45,072 bases of DNA from Mycolicibacterium vaccae NBRC 14118 = CIP 105934. GTDB taxonomy: Bacteria; Actinomycetota; Actinomycetes; Mycobacteriales; Mycobacteriaceae. The stretch covers positions 1 to 45,072 of the forward strand of contig NZ_BCRS01000026.1 in the NCBI RefSeq assembly GCF_001552715.1. Reading direction: 5' to 3'. Position 1 is the stretch's first letter; every line of letters begins with the position of its first letter. The notes below the pieces were generated by a model that did not search any database, was not told the origin of the DNA, and saw only the letters and a program-made list of their open reading frames with translations. Shown piece by piece: positions 33,141-41,018 of the stretch. The position numbers and the translations under genes are program-made.

Positions 33141-33818
33141 GTGGACGAAGTTCTGGCCCGGGCCGCCATCTTCCAGGGAGTGGACCCGAGCGCGGTGGCG
33201 GCATTGTGCAGCCAGCTCCAGGAGGTCTCTTTTCCGCGAGGCCACCGGGTCTTCAACGAGGGTGAGCTCGGCGACCGGCTCTACATCATCACGGCGGGAA
33301 CGGTGAAGGTCGGTTGCGCCACCCCCGACGGCCGCGAGAGTCTGCTGACGCTGATGGGGCCTGCCGACATGTTCGGCGAGCTCGCCATTTTCGACCCGGG
33401 CCCGAGGACATCGTCGGTCACCACCCTGACCGCCGTGCAGGCGGTCACCATGGACCGTGACGCGTTACGGGTGTGGATCGCCGAACGCCCGGAGATCGCC
33501 GACCAGCTGCTGCGCGTCCTGGCCCGCCGACTGCGGCGCACCAACGATGCGTTGTGCGACCTGATCTTCACCGACGTCCCGGGCCGCGTCGCCAAGCAGC
33601 TGCTGGACCTCGCCCGCCGCTTCGGCACCCAGCAGGACGGCGCGCTGCGCGTCGAGCACGGGCTCACCCAGGAGGAGATCGCCCAACTGGCCGGCTCATC
33701 ACGGGAGACGATCAACAAGGCGCTGTCGGATTTCGCGCAGCGCGGCTGGATCGAGCAGCGGGGCAAGACGACCATCATCCGCGATCCCGCCCGGCTGGCC
33801 CGACGGGCTCAGCGCTGA
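33141..33818 (+). CDS. Crp/Fnr-family cAMP-responsive regulator, Crp paralogue
   Basis: A 225-residue protein, GTG start after AAAGGA, almost the length of M. tuberculosis Crp (Rv3676, 224). It resembles that protein along its whole length. It opens [18 protein letters not shown], has the cAMP cassette [10 protein letters not shown] and [16 protein letters not shown], and [13 protein letters not shown]. The DNA-binding helix is [21 protein letters not shown] (about residues 172-192). In the genus the main crp gene lies in other surroundings, so this is probably the second copy, as in M. smegmatis which has two Crp proteins. A perfect Crp palindrome occurs 4.7 kb away at 38488. Confidence 0.92.
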   Translation: MDEVLARAAIFQGVDPSAVAALCSQLQEVSFPRGHRVFNEGELGDRLYIITAGTVKVGCATPDGRESLLTLMGPADMFGELAIFDPGPRTSSVTTLTAVQAVTMDRDALRVWIAERPEIADQLLRVLARRLRRTNDALCDLIFTDVPGRVAKQLLDLARRFGTQQDGALRVEHGLTQEEIAQLAGSSRETINKALSDFAQRGWIEQRGKTTIIRDPARLARRAQR

Positions 33819-33838
33819 CACCGCCCGAAGTGATTTGG

Positions 33839-33859
33839 GCCACGTCGACGGCACGTGGC
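33839..33859 (+). terminator. Short hairpin after the Crp-like gene
   Basis: Arms GCCACGT (33839-33845) and ACGTGGC (33853-33859) with a 7-bp loop, 20 bp after the stop. There is no T run, so it is a weak terminator candidate only. Confidence 0.35.
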
Positions 33860-34020
33860 ACCCACGGCGGACAGCCGGTTGGATAACCTTCGCGTCGGTC
33901 AGGCAGCCCCCGCGTTGCCCGCGACGCGATCCGTCCGCCACGCTTCAAAGTTCTTTGCGTGCGGGCGGATAGCGGCATTTCAGTTAATTTTTTTCGGATA
34001 ACTGCGATGCAGGGTAGGGC

Positions 34021-34049
34021 TTGTTACTTAGGTTAGGCACAGCTAATCT
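34021..34049 (+). promoter_or_regulatory. Promoter with IdeR (iron) box-like operator
   Basis: Bases 34028-34046, TTAGGTTAGGCACAGCTAA, match 16 of 19 positions of the published IdeR consensus TWAGGTWAGSCTWACCTWA. They fall between a -35-like TTGTTA (34021-34026) and a -10-like TAATCT (34044-34049), 17 bp apart. A bound repressor would therefore block RNA polymerase. The start of the secreted protein gene is at 34098. The wider gap (33819-34097) is A/T-rich and has no gene. Confidence 0.65.
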
Positions 34050-34097
34050 TCAGGTAGCCTTCCCGGCTGATCCCCCTCACATTTTTCAGGAGTCACT

Positions 34098-35546
34098 GTG
34101 CAACTGGCCCGCCGTGCCGAACCGGCTCATCGCTACTGGCCTGAGCTGTCCGCGTCCTCGCCCCGTCCGACCAAGTTGCTGGGTGCAGCTGTGGCAATCG
34201 CCGGAGCCTCGGTGATCGCCATCAATCCGGTGGCACCCACCCTCCCGGTCGTGCAGGAGCGCGCCGTCGAACTCTCCGGCTGGATCGATCCGATCGGCGT
34301 CGTCGGCGACACGATCACCACGACCGTGCGCAACCTCGGCACCCAGGGTGCAGGCATCCTGACCGAGGGTCTGCCCGCCGCGTGGGAGATCATCACCGCG
34401 TCCTCGCTGTACAGCGAGATCGCCACCGCGGTCTTCAATCCGTTCCCGGGATTCGAGCAGTTCTTCGGCAACCTCGCCGGGTACGCCACCACGATCGGCA
34501 CCGGCCTGAAGGAATCGGCGGCCGGATCCGCCGAGCACTACGGCAAGCTGCCGGAAGCACTGCAGACTGCGTGGGACTTCGTCCTGCAGGGGCAGTTCAC
34601 CAAGGCGTTCGCCACGATCACCAGCTGGAACATCTTCGGTCTCGGTGAACTGGGCTGGCCGCTGGAGCCGATCTTCAAGATCCCGGGCGAGATCGCCCGC
34701 GACTTCGGCCTGAAGTCGGTGGCCGCGGTGCTCGACGTGCTGCTGGTCGCCAACAACGCGACGACCGGCTACGCGTACTCGCTGCTCAGCCCCCCGATCA
34801 CCGCGGTCTACCAGCTGACCGACATCCTGAACGTCGTCTCCGCCTCGATCTACGACGGCGACTGGGTGACGGCGATCAGCGAGGTGATCAACGCCCCCGC
34901 CAAGGTGCTGAACGCGTTCCTGAACGGATACCAGCCGAGCGTGGCAGCCGACTGGGAGTTCTTCCCGGGCGTGTTCAGCAAGGACGGTCCCATCGATGCG
35001 TTCTTCGTGCAGCTGCCCAAGGCGATCGCCGCGGCGCTGGCCGGGGTGAAAGCAGGTGACGAGGCCACCGAGACCGGCACGGCGGCAGACGAATTGAGCC
35101 TGGTGTCGTCGCCGACTCTGGCCGGTAAGGACAGCCTGGTCACCCTGCCCGTCAGCACCGGCACCGACGAGGACGCCGCCGCGGTGCCCGACGAGGACGG
35201 CGGCACCACCGACCCCGCCGAGCCGACCCCCACCGACACGGCCGCACCGGTCGACGGCGAGGAGGCATCCGAGGACGAGACCGTCGCCGACCCGGCCGAG
35301 GACGCCACCGAGGAGGAGTCCGACGGTGTCACCGAAGACGACGCCACCGAAGACGACGCCACCGAAGACGAGGCGACCGACGACGACGTGACCGACGAGG
35401 ACACGACCGACGACGACACCGAGGAGTCGACCGACTCGACTGACTCGGCCGATGACGACGCGACCGACAGCAAGGACGCCGCCGATTCGTCGGATGCCGG
35501 CGACAGCGGCAAGTCGGACAGCGGCAAGTCGGACAGCGGCGAGTAA
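34098..35546 (+). CDS. GjpA-like secreted/outer-membrane protein with acidic C-terminal tail
   Basis: A 482-residue exported protein, GTG start after AGGAG. A positively charged N terminus is followed by a hydrophobic segment LLGAAVAIAGASVIAINPVA (about residues 28-47), which is the signal. The body (50-320) has the features of the mycobacterial family annotated as porin GjpA, for example EVINAPAKVLNAFLNGYQPS (about residues 261-280) and many short hydrophobic helices. Residues 345-482 are disordered and very acidic, with six pentapeptide repeats. The porin label is by family name only. An IdeR-like box in the promoter suggests control by iron. A strong hairpin follows the gene. Confidence 0.75.
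   Translation: MQLARRAEPAHRYWPELSASSPRPTKLLGAAVAIAGASVIAINPVAPTLPVVQERAVELSGWIDPIGVVGDTITTTVRNLGTQGAGILTEGLPAAWEIITASSLYSEIATAVFNPFPGFEQFFGNLAGYATTIGTGLKESAAGSAEHYGKLPEALQTAWDFVLQGQFTKAFATITSWNIFGLGELGWPLEPIFKIPGEIARDFGLKSVAAVLDVLLVANNATTGYAYSLLSPPITAVYQLTDILNVVSASIYDGDWVTAISEVINAPAKVLNAFLNGYQPSVAADWEFFPGVFSKDGPIDAFFVQLPKAIAAALAGVKAGDEATETGTAADELSLVSSPTLAGKDSLVTLPVSTGTDEDAAAVPDEDGGTTDPAEPTPTDTAAPVDGEEASEDETVADPAEDATEEESDGVTEDDATEDDATEDEATDDDVTDEDTTDDDTEESTDSTDSADDDATDSKDAADSSDAGDSGKSDSGKSDSGE
35328..35417 (+). repeat. Six 15-bp tandem units coding acidic pentapeptides
   Basis: Six consecutive 15-bp units, such as GCCACCGAAGACGAC, code for x-Thr-Glu/Asp-Asp/Glu-Asp/Glu (residues 411-440). Units 2 and 3 are nearly identical at DNA level. 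Copy number may vary by slippage without breaking the frame. Confidence 0.85.
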
Positions 35547-35563
35547 CAAGATCCAGGCAACGG

Positions 35564-35592
35564 AACGGCCCCCTCGGCACGAGGGGGCCGTT
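35564..35592 (+). terminator. Strong intrinsic-terminator-like hairpin after the GjpA-like gene
   Basis: Perfect 13-bp arms AACGGCCCCCTCG (35564-35576) and CGAGGGGGCCGTT (35580-35592) with a 3-bp loop, 18 bp after the stop, running into TTT. It lies between convergent genes and can serve either strand. Confidence 0.85.
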
Positions 35593-35595
35593 TCC

Positions 35596-35652
35596 GTCAG
35601 CCGAGCCGCTCGGCGTCAGCCGAGCCGCTCGGCGTCAGCCGAGCCGCTCGGC
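35596..35652. repeat. Three perfect 19-bp tandem repeats across the 3' end of the LuxR gene
   Basis: The unit GTCAGCCGAGCCGCTCGGC occurs three times without a gap (35596-35614, 35615-35633, 35634-35652). Each unit holds the palindrome GCCGAG-CCG-CTCGGC. The third copy codes the last residues and the stop of the regulator (AERLG, stop); the other two follow the stop. It is a VNTR-like locus. Confidence 0.92.
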
Positions 35653-38397
35653 GAGACCGGGCTGTTCGCGCAGGGCGATGGTCAGCTGCACGCGCGACCG
35701 GACGTCGAGCTTGCGGAAGACCGATCGCAGATGTGTGTTCACGGTGTTCGGTGAGACACCCAGTTCCGAGGCAGCCGAACGATTCGTGTGCCCCGCACCG
35801 ATCAGAGCCACGACACGCATCTCGGTCGGGGTCAGCGCAGCCCATCCGGTGCTCGGCCGGGATACAGCCGAGGTGATCCGGACGTCGCTGACGCCGTGCC
35901 TGCGCAGAAGACCTGCCACAGAACGGCTTCCCGACACCGCACCGACCCGCCGATAGATCTCCGCCGCTTCCGTCAGCGCGCGCACACCATCCTCGGGCCG
36001 CGCCTGTACCAGTTGCAGCGATCCGAGATCCCGGAGCGCGTCGGCGAGCAGCATGGGGCGAGGGGAATCGCGCAATACCTGCACCGCCCCGGCGACGGTG
36101 CCGACGTCGCCGTCCAGCAGGCCCCGAACCTGCGCAGCGGCGCCCTGCAGGCTCGCCACTCCTGGGTTGCGTTGCGCGGCAAGCTCAGCGATTCGAGCCG
36201 CCCGCGCTGCGAACACGGGGTCGCCTGCGCTGAGTCCGATTCCGGCCAGGATCCGCATCCACGGCGGCGACCACGGCCACGGATCCCGAAACTCCCCCGC
36301 CGCATCGAGCAGAGGCACCAGCAATGTCAGGGCGCCGTCGTGGTCACCGGTGGCAGCCTTGAGCCATCCCTGCATCAGGCGCAGCCGCGGCGACCGCTGT
36401 CTCCGGGTCCGCCCAGTGTCACCGGCGGGGTCCAACAGCTCTGCGGCCCTGCCGGTTTCGCCTCGGTGGACGGACACCGCGGCCAGCACCGTGCGTGCGT
36501 TGAGCCGGTAGGCATGGTTGCCTGTCTCGTCGGCCAGACGCAACAACGTCCGCGCGCCCGCCTCGGCGGCGTCGAACTGGGCGAGGCTGAGGTCCTGCCA
36601 CATCTGCGCGTAGAGCATGGAAGGCAGTTGGCGGTCAACGTCATCGGCCGCGTCGCGGATCTTGGCCAGCATCGCCTCGGCCTCGTCGAACCGGTCCAGG
36701 TGCTGCAGCGTGCGGATCTCCTCGGCCAGGTAGGCATCATCGGACACCTGTCGCAGCTCGGTGAACCTCTCCAGCGCCAGCCGGTGCCGCCCCTCGTTGC
36801 GTGCCGCCTCGATCGAGGCCACCACCGCCAGCCGCTGGGCTTCGATGTCACCGAGTCGCTTCGCCTCGCCCAGTGCCCGGCGCGCCATGACCTCGACATC
36901 GGCACCGGCCTGCCTGCGGGAGGCCGCCAGCGCCTGAGCGGACGCCAGTCGCGCCCGGAGCGCCTGGGACACGTCGCCGAGCGTCAGCGCCGCGGTCGCG
37001 CGCCGTTCCATCTCCACGCAGTCACCGGCGCACCACAGCGCCCGGCAGGCCAGCAGTTCGAGGCCGGCGACGATCTCCGGCTCGACCGCCCGGGCGCGCA
37101 GCCGGTTCACCAGCGTCAGCGCCTCGCCCTCGCGCTGGGCACGCAACAGCGCCCCGACGGTGTGCTCGCCGGTCAGAAACCACAGCGGATGACCCTCCGA
37201 CGTCAGCGCAAACGCGTGCGCGGCGATCTCGGCGGCCTGGTCGGGCAGCGACTCGCTGTCGCGTGCGGCCTGATCCAGCGCCAGGATGGCCTCCCGGTCG
37301 CCGCGAACGGCGCTGGCACGGAAATGGCCTGCCGCCGACAGCACAGAGCCGCCGCCGCCGACGAGGTGAAGGGCGCAGGCCCGGTGCAGGGACCGCCGGT
37401 CCTCCGATGTGATGTCGGCATAGACCGCAGCCCGGAACAGGTCGTGCGGGAAGTACACCTCGTGACCATCGCCGGCCAGCAGTCCGTGATCCTCGGCTTC
37501 CCTTGCCAGCGCTGCGATCTGGGCCTCCGACGTGTCCCCCAGTATCGTGGCGGCATCCGCCGCGCTCAGCGGCCGCCCCCAGACCGCGGCCAGCTGCACC
37601 AGCGCCGCGGCGCCACCGGTGAGCTGACGCAACCGGTCCCGTACGCGCAGGCCGAGTTCGGCATAGAGATCCGTAGCCTCCTGCTGTCGGCCGGCCCGGC
37701 GCGTGAGACCCTCGATCACCTGCACCGCCCAGAACGGATTCCCTCCGGTCTCGTCGAGCAGCGCGAGCAGACGCGCGGAGGGGCGGTGGTTCAACCGGTC
37801 CGCCGCCAGTTCCGCGAGATCGACGGCGCTCAACGGCCCGAGCGCGATCCGGGTGAGATGGGTGACGTCGTCGGCGCCGTCGACTATGTCCTCCAGCGCC
37901 CGTCCGACTCCGCGGCGGCCCGCCACCACCCACACGACCGGCGATCCGGACAGACGCGCGGCCAGCGCGCGCAGCGCGAACCGGGTCAACCGGTCGGCCC
38001 ACTGCACGTCGTCGACGGAGATCAGCACGGGCGAGTGTTCGGCCAGTTCCTCCAGCAGCGCCCCGACGCGGTCGATCAGCCACAGCGGCTTGTCGTACAG
38101 CGCGGCCAGACTCTCGAAGGCCTCGCCGCTGAACAGCGGTTGCGGCCCAGACCGCAGCGCTACCAGAAGCGGTGCGCCGGAGGCGATCTGATCGCCCTCA
38201 TCGGCCTTGCCGCCGCCCACCCGGAATCCTGCCCGCGCGGCCTGCTCGGCGATCTCGCGCAGCAGGGCGGACTTGCCGATGCCCGGTTCGCCGCTGATGA
38301 CCAGCACGGCGCCCTGCCCCGTCCGGTTCGTGTGGCGCAGCGCGGTGAGTGCGCGGGACATCGCCTCGCCGCGTCCCCGGAGCACGATCCGCGTCAT
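35635..38397 (-). CDS. AAA-ATPase LuxR-type transcriptional regulator (large, MalT/STAND-like)
   Basis: A 920-residue protein. The ATP site is near the N terminus: Walker A VISGEPGIGKSALLREIAEQ (about residues 30-49) and Walker B PVLISVDDVQWADR. A long helical, TPR-like middle follows. A LuxR helix-turn-helix is at the C terminus: LTPTEMRVVALIGAGHTNRS and LGVSPNTVNTHLRSVFRKLD. I chose the ATG at 38397. In-frame starts at 38487 and 38502 would put a perfect Crp palindrome at or over the start. These proteins sense a ligand through the helical part and switch transcription using ATP. It lies between two GjpA-like genes, its probable targets. Ligand unknown. Confidence 0.9.
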   Translation of the reverse strand: MTRIVLRGRGEAMSRALTALRHTNRTGQGAVLVISGEPGIGKSALLREIAEQAARAGFRVGGGKADEGDQIASGAPLLVALRSGPQPLFSGEAFESLAALYDKPLWLIDRVGALLEELAEHSPVLISVDDVQWADRLTRFALRALAARLSGSPVVWVVAGRRGVGRALEDIVDGADDVTHLTRIALGPLSAVDLAELAADRLNHRPSARLLALLDETGGNPFWAVQVIEGLTRRAGRQQEATDLYAELGLRVRDRLRQLTGGAAALVQLAAVWGRPLSAADAATILGDTSEAQIAALAREAEDHGLLAGDGHEVYFPHDLFRAAVYADITSEDRRSLHRACALHLVGGGGSVLSAAGHFRASAVRGDREAILALDQAARDSESLPDQAAEIAAHAFALTSEGHPLWFLTGEHTVGALLRAQREGEALTLVNRLRARAVEPEIVAGLELLACRALWCAGDCVEMERRATAALTLGDVSQALRARLASAQALAASRRQAGADVEVMARRALGEAKRLGDIEAQRLAVVASIEAARNEGRHRLALERFTELRQVSDDAYLAEEIRTLQHLDRFDEAEAMLAKIRDAADDVDRQLPSMLYAQMWQDLSLAQFDAAEAGARTLLRLADETGNHAYRLNARTVLAAVSVHRGETGRAAELLDPAGDTGRTRRQRSPRLRLMQGWLKAATGDHDGALTLLVPLLDAAGEFRDPWPWSPPWMRILAGIGLSAGDPVFAARAARIAELAAQRNPGVASLQGAAAQVRGLLDGDVGTVAGAVQVLRDSPRPMLLADALRDLGSLQLVQARPEDGVRALTEAAEIYRRVGAVSGSRSVAGLLRRHGVSDVRITSAVSRPSTGWAALTPTEMRVVALIGAGHTNRSAASELGVSPNTVNTHLRSVFRKLDVRSRVQLTIALREQPGLAERLG

Positions 38398-38487
38398 CTG
38401 CTCGTCCGTTCTTCTCAGCCGGATCGAGACCGCCGCGTGGCGGGTCGACGCAGTAGCCAACGCAGAGGCACGTGCGGATATTCGCAT

Positions 38488-38503
38488 TGTGACCTGAGTC
38501 ACA
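38488..38503. promoter_or_regulatory. Perfect Crp-type operator TGTGACCTGAGTCACA
   Basis: This is an exact match to the symmetric Crp consensus TGTGA-N6-TCACA, 91-106 bp upstream of the AAA-LuxR start and 277 bp from the divergent GjpA-like gene. The divergent gap 38398-38779 holds no gene. It also has the block TTACTCACCGGTAA (38725-38738) nearer the rightward gene. Confidence 0.85.
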
Positions 38504-38779
38504 CCCAGCGCTACTGTGAACGCGTGAGACCCGGTGCCCGGTACTCACGCTCAGGTGCGCCCCGACCGGCGGTATGCCGGCCCGCGCGCCGATTCCGCGC
38601 CGCTCCACTGAGCGACACCCCCGTCGATCTGCGAGCAGTCCGATCACACGCTGATCGGAAAATTTCACGTGTTCGTGCGATGGGCGGCGGGCGCGGACGG
38701 TGGTTGAGTCATGCCGGCGTGACATTACTCACCGGTAAGTTCCCGCCGCTGTCAGCCTCACCTCAGCCAGGAGTTCCCC

Positions 38780-40192
38780 ATGCCCTCAGCCGTTCGCCAC
38801 CCCCTCACCGCGGGCGCCGCCTTCCTCGGCGCCGGCGCGATCGCCGCGTCCACCCTGGTCGCCGTGCCCGACATGCCCGTGACATCCCTGCACCCGCCGG
38901 CCGCGTACTCGGCCGCGGTGAACTTGCTGGCATCCGGCGACGCGCTCGCCGCCTACCAGGGTCTTTTCCAGGGCGTCACGGCCAATATCGGCACGTTGGT
39001 CGACAACGCCGATCCCGGCGCGCTGCTGCGCCAGTTCCTGCTCAACCAGCTCGACAGCCTCGCCACCCTGGCCGGCGGCCTCGGCGACACAGCCTCCGGC
39101 ATCGCAGGCGCGGTGTTCACCGAGGTGCCGCAGTTGGTGCAGACGGCGATCAATCAGCTTGCCGCAGGCCAGATCTCGGACGCCGTCGGCAGTCTGATCA
39201 AGGTGCCGCTGGCCGTGGTGCTTCCGGTGGGCGAGCTGCTGCCCGCGCTGCAGGAGGTGCTGACCAAGCCGCTGCGGAATCTCGCGAACATCATCGACTC
39301 GTTCACCGTGGACCCGCTGGCCACCACGCTGCTGCTCAGCGGTTTCATCGCACCGCTGATCAGCACTCCCGGGGCGATCGCGGCCGCGGTGCAGGATGTC
39401 TTCGACGCGTTCGGCAAGTCCCCGGCGGCGGTACTGGACGCGCTGATCAAGGCACCGGCCACGATCATCGACGGCTTCCTCAACGGCGGGTACGGCCCCG
39501 ACCTGGGTCCATTGGTCCAGCCGGGCGTGACCGTGAAGGCCGGCGGTCTGCTGAGCTCGCCGGGGTTGGTGCTACAGCCCGACGGCACCCTCTTGCTCAC
39601 CACCGGCGGCCCGCTGTCCACACTGCAGCAGCTGATCAAGCAGATCACCGCCGCGATCACCCCCACAGCCCCGACGCCGGCCGCGGCGGCGGTGTCGACG
39701 GCAGCGGTGACCACCGTGCCGGACGGCGCGCAAACCGTCACCCTGACCACCGGCGACACACCGGCTCCGGCAACCGGACCCGCGACGGAGTCGGCACCAG
39801 GCCCCGCAGAGTCCGACGATGCACAGGGCGCCGCCGAGGGTTCGGCACCCGTGGGATCCGAGGTCGCGGACGGGCCGACCGGCAGTCCGGCGCAGACTCC
39901 GGTGTCTGCCGACGACGAAGCAGCCGCCGAAGAAACCGAAGCCGCCGACGAGACAGATGTCGACGACACGGATGCCGCCGAAACCGATGCGGACGCGACC
40001 GAAACGAATGCAGGAGAACAGGAGTCAGCGGACAACGACGGCGACCAGGGTCCGACCGGTCACGATTCGACCGCGGGATCGAGCGCGGGATCGAGCGCCG
40101 GGGCGCATGCGAGCTCCCCGGCGGATTCGGGATCGGACTCGGCGTCGACCAAGAGTGACGCCGGCGCATCGAAGACCGACACAGCCGCCTGA
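38780..40192 (+). CDS. GjpA-like secreted/outer-membrane protein with acidic C-terminal tail
   Basis: A 470-residue exported protein with ATG after AGGAG. The N terminus has a hydrophobic signal segment, AGAAFLGAGAIAASTLVAVP (about residues 11-30). Residues 40-290 fit the mycobacterial GjpA porin-like family: short hydrophobic helices, then VLDALIKAPATIIDGFLNGG and GLLSSPGLVLQPDGTLLLTT. Residues 300-470 are Ala/Thr/Asp/Glu-rich, disordered and acidic. It shares layout and several motifs with the protein at 34098, so the two are paralogues on either side of one regulator. A pore function has not been shown for these by anything seen here. Confidence 0.75.
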   Translation: MPSAVRHPLTAGAAFLGAGAIAASTLVAVPDMPVTSLHPPAAYSAAVNLLASGDALAAYQGLFQGVTANIGTLVDNADPGALLRQFLLNQLDSLATLAGGLGDTASGIAGAVFTEVPQLVQTAINQLAAGQISDAVGSLIKVPLAVVLPVGELLPALQEVLTKPLRNLANIIDSFTVDPLATTLLLSGFIAPLISTPGAIAAAVQDVFDAFGKSPAAVLDALIKAPATIIDGFLNGGYGPDLGPLVQPGVTVKAGGLLSSPGLVLQPDGTLLLTTGGPLSTLQQLIKQITAAITPTAPTPAAAAVSTAAVTTVPDGAQTVTLTTGDTPAPATGPATESAPGPAESDDAQGAAEGSAPVGSEVADGPTGSPAQTPVSADDEAAAEETEAADETDVDDTDAAETDADATETNAGEQESADNDGDQGPTGHDSTAGSSAGSSAGAHASSPADSGSDSASTKSDAGASKTDTAA

Positions 40193-40199
40193 GTGGCCC

Positions 40200-40232
40200 G
40201 GGGGCGCCGTCTCTTCAGCAGGCGGCGCCCCC
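40200..40232 (+). terminator. GC-rich hairpin terminator after the second GjpA-like gene
   Basis: Arms GGGGGCGCCG (40200-40209) and CGGCGCCCCC (40223-40232), extendable with one bulged A by GCCC/GGGC, 7 bp after the stop. No long T run follows. Confidence 0.75.
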
Positions 40233-40272
40233 ACGGGCGTTTTCGGCGCCGGTTCGCGGGTAAGCCCCCGCC

Positions 40273-40809
40273 ATGTCGAGATCCATGACCCATGAGCCAT
40301 CGGTCCTCCCGCAGAAACCCAGCATCGCGCCGGCCCTGCTTCTCGGGCTCGGTCTGGGCGGCTTCATCGACGGCATCGTGTTGCACGAGATTCTGCAGTG
40401 GCATCACATGGTCAGCCACGTGGACGAGTACCCGACGGACACCCTGGCGGGACTCGAAGTCAACGTCCTCGCCGACGGCTTCTTCCACGTCGGGACCTGG
40501 ATCCTGGTGTGGGTGGGCACGCTGCTCACCGTGGTGGCCTGGCGTAAGGGCCGGCTGGCGCCCACGTGGTCCTTCCACTTCGGGCTCCTACTGGCAGGGT
40601 GGGGCATCTTCAACGTCGTCGAGGGGCTGATCAACCATCAGATTCTCGGCATCCATCACGTGCGCGACGACCTCGGCGCCCCACTGTCCTGGGACATCGG
40701 GTTCCTGATCTTCGGCGCGCTCCTCATCGCCGGAGGCTGGGCCCTCTACCGGCGGGGCGCCCGCACACTGGACGCGCAGACCGCCGGCGCCGAGGGAGTG
40801 CAGCAGTGA
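40273..40809 (+). CDS. DUF2243-family integral membrane protein
   Basis: A 178-residue protein with four predicted hydrophobic segments, at about residues 18-35, 70-90, 100-118 and 142-160. It is rich in conserved histidines: FIDGIVLHEILQWHHM at the end of the first segment and LINHQILGIHHVRDD before the last. These are the hallmarks of DUF2243. The histidines near the membrane face could bind metal or haem, but no function is known. A second ATG at 40285 is possible as start. The stop overlaps the next small gene (GTGA). Confidence 0.88.
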   Translation: MSRSMTHEPSVLPQKPSIAPALLLGLGLGGFIDGIVLHEILQWHHMVSHVDEYPTDTLAGLEVNVLADGFFHVGTWILVWVGTLLTVVAWRKGRLAPTWSFHFGLLLAGWGIFNVVEGLINHQILGIHHVRDDLGAPLSWDIGFLIFGALLIAGGWALYRRGARTLDAQTAGAEGVQQ

Positions 40810-41018
40810 CCGGGCCTGACGAAGGCACCTTTGACGTGGTGGTCGGCGGCGTTCACGACCGTGACGAACAGACGATCTCTCGTGACACCACGCTCGCCGA
40901 GGCCGAGGCGGACTTCGAGGAGCACGCCAGGCTGGTGCCCACGCAGCACCGCTACGTGCAGGTGCGGCACAGCGGCGAGGACGGCGCGATTGTCAAGACC
41001 TATCCGGCCACCGGCTAG
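40806..41018 (+). CDS. Small protein of unknown function (70 aa)
   Basis: A 70-residue soluble, acidic protein. Its GTG overlaps the DUF2243 stop, which argues that it is real and co-translated. The sequence has a beta-rich start TFDVVVGGVHDRDE, a helix TLAEAEADFEEHARL, and a strand HRYVQVRHSGEDG. I do not recognise the family. The end overlaps the convergent PE-PPE gene remnant by 26 bp. Confidence 0.65.
   Translation: MTGPDEGTFDVVVGGVHDRDEQTISRDTTLAEAEADFEEHARLVPTQHRYVQVRHSGEDGAIVKTYPATG

Noticed and set aside
32419..33818. Toxin-antitoxin module made of the nucleotidyltransferase and its neighbour
   Set aside because: The neighbour is a full-length Crp regulator with its own promoter region, not an antitoxin.
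34086..35549. A 487-codon minus-strand open frame with Val/Gly-rich repeats
   Set aside because: Exact antisense of the acidic-tailed GjpA-like gene; its repeats are the complement of the acidic pentapeptide codons.
35596..35652. Possible CRISPR array
   Set aside because: The three 19-bp units touch each other with no spacers, and no cas gene is present.
35788..40158. A 1456-codon open frame on the plus strand
   Set aside because: It is antisense to the AAA-LuxR gene and then out of frame with the GjpA-like gene. It is rich in Arg/Gly/Pro as GC-driven shadow frames are, with no domain.
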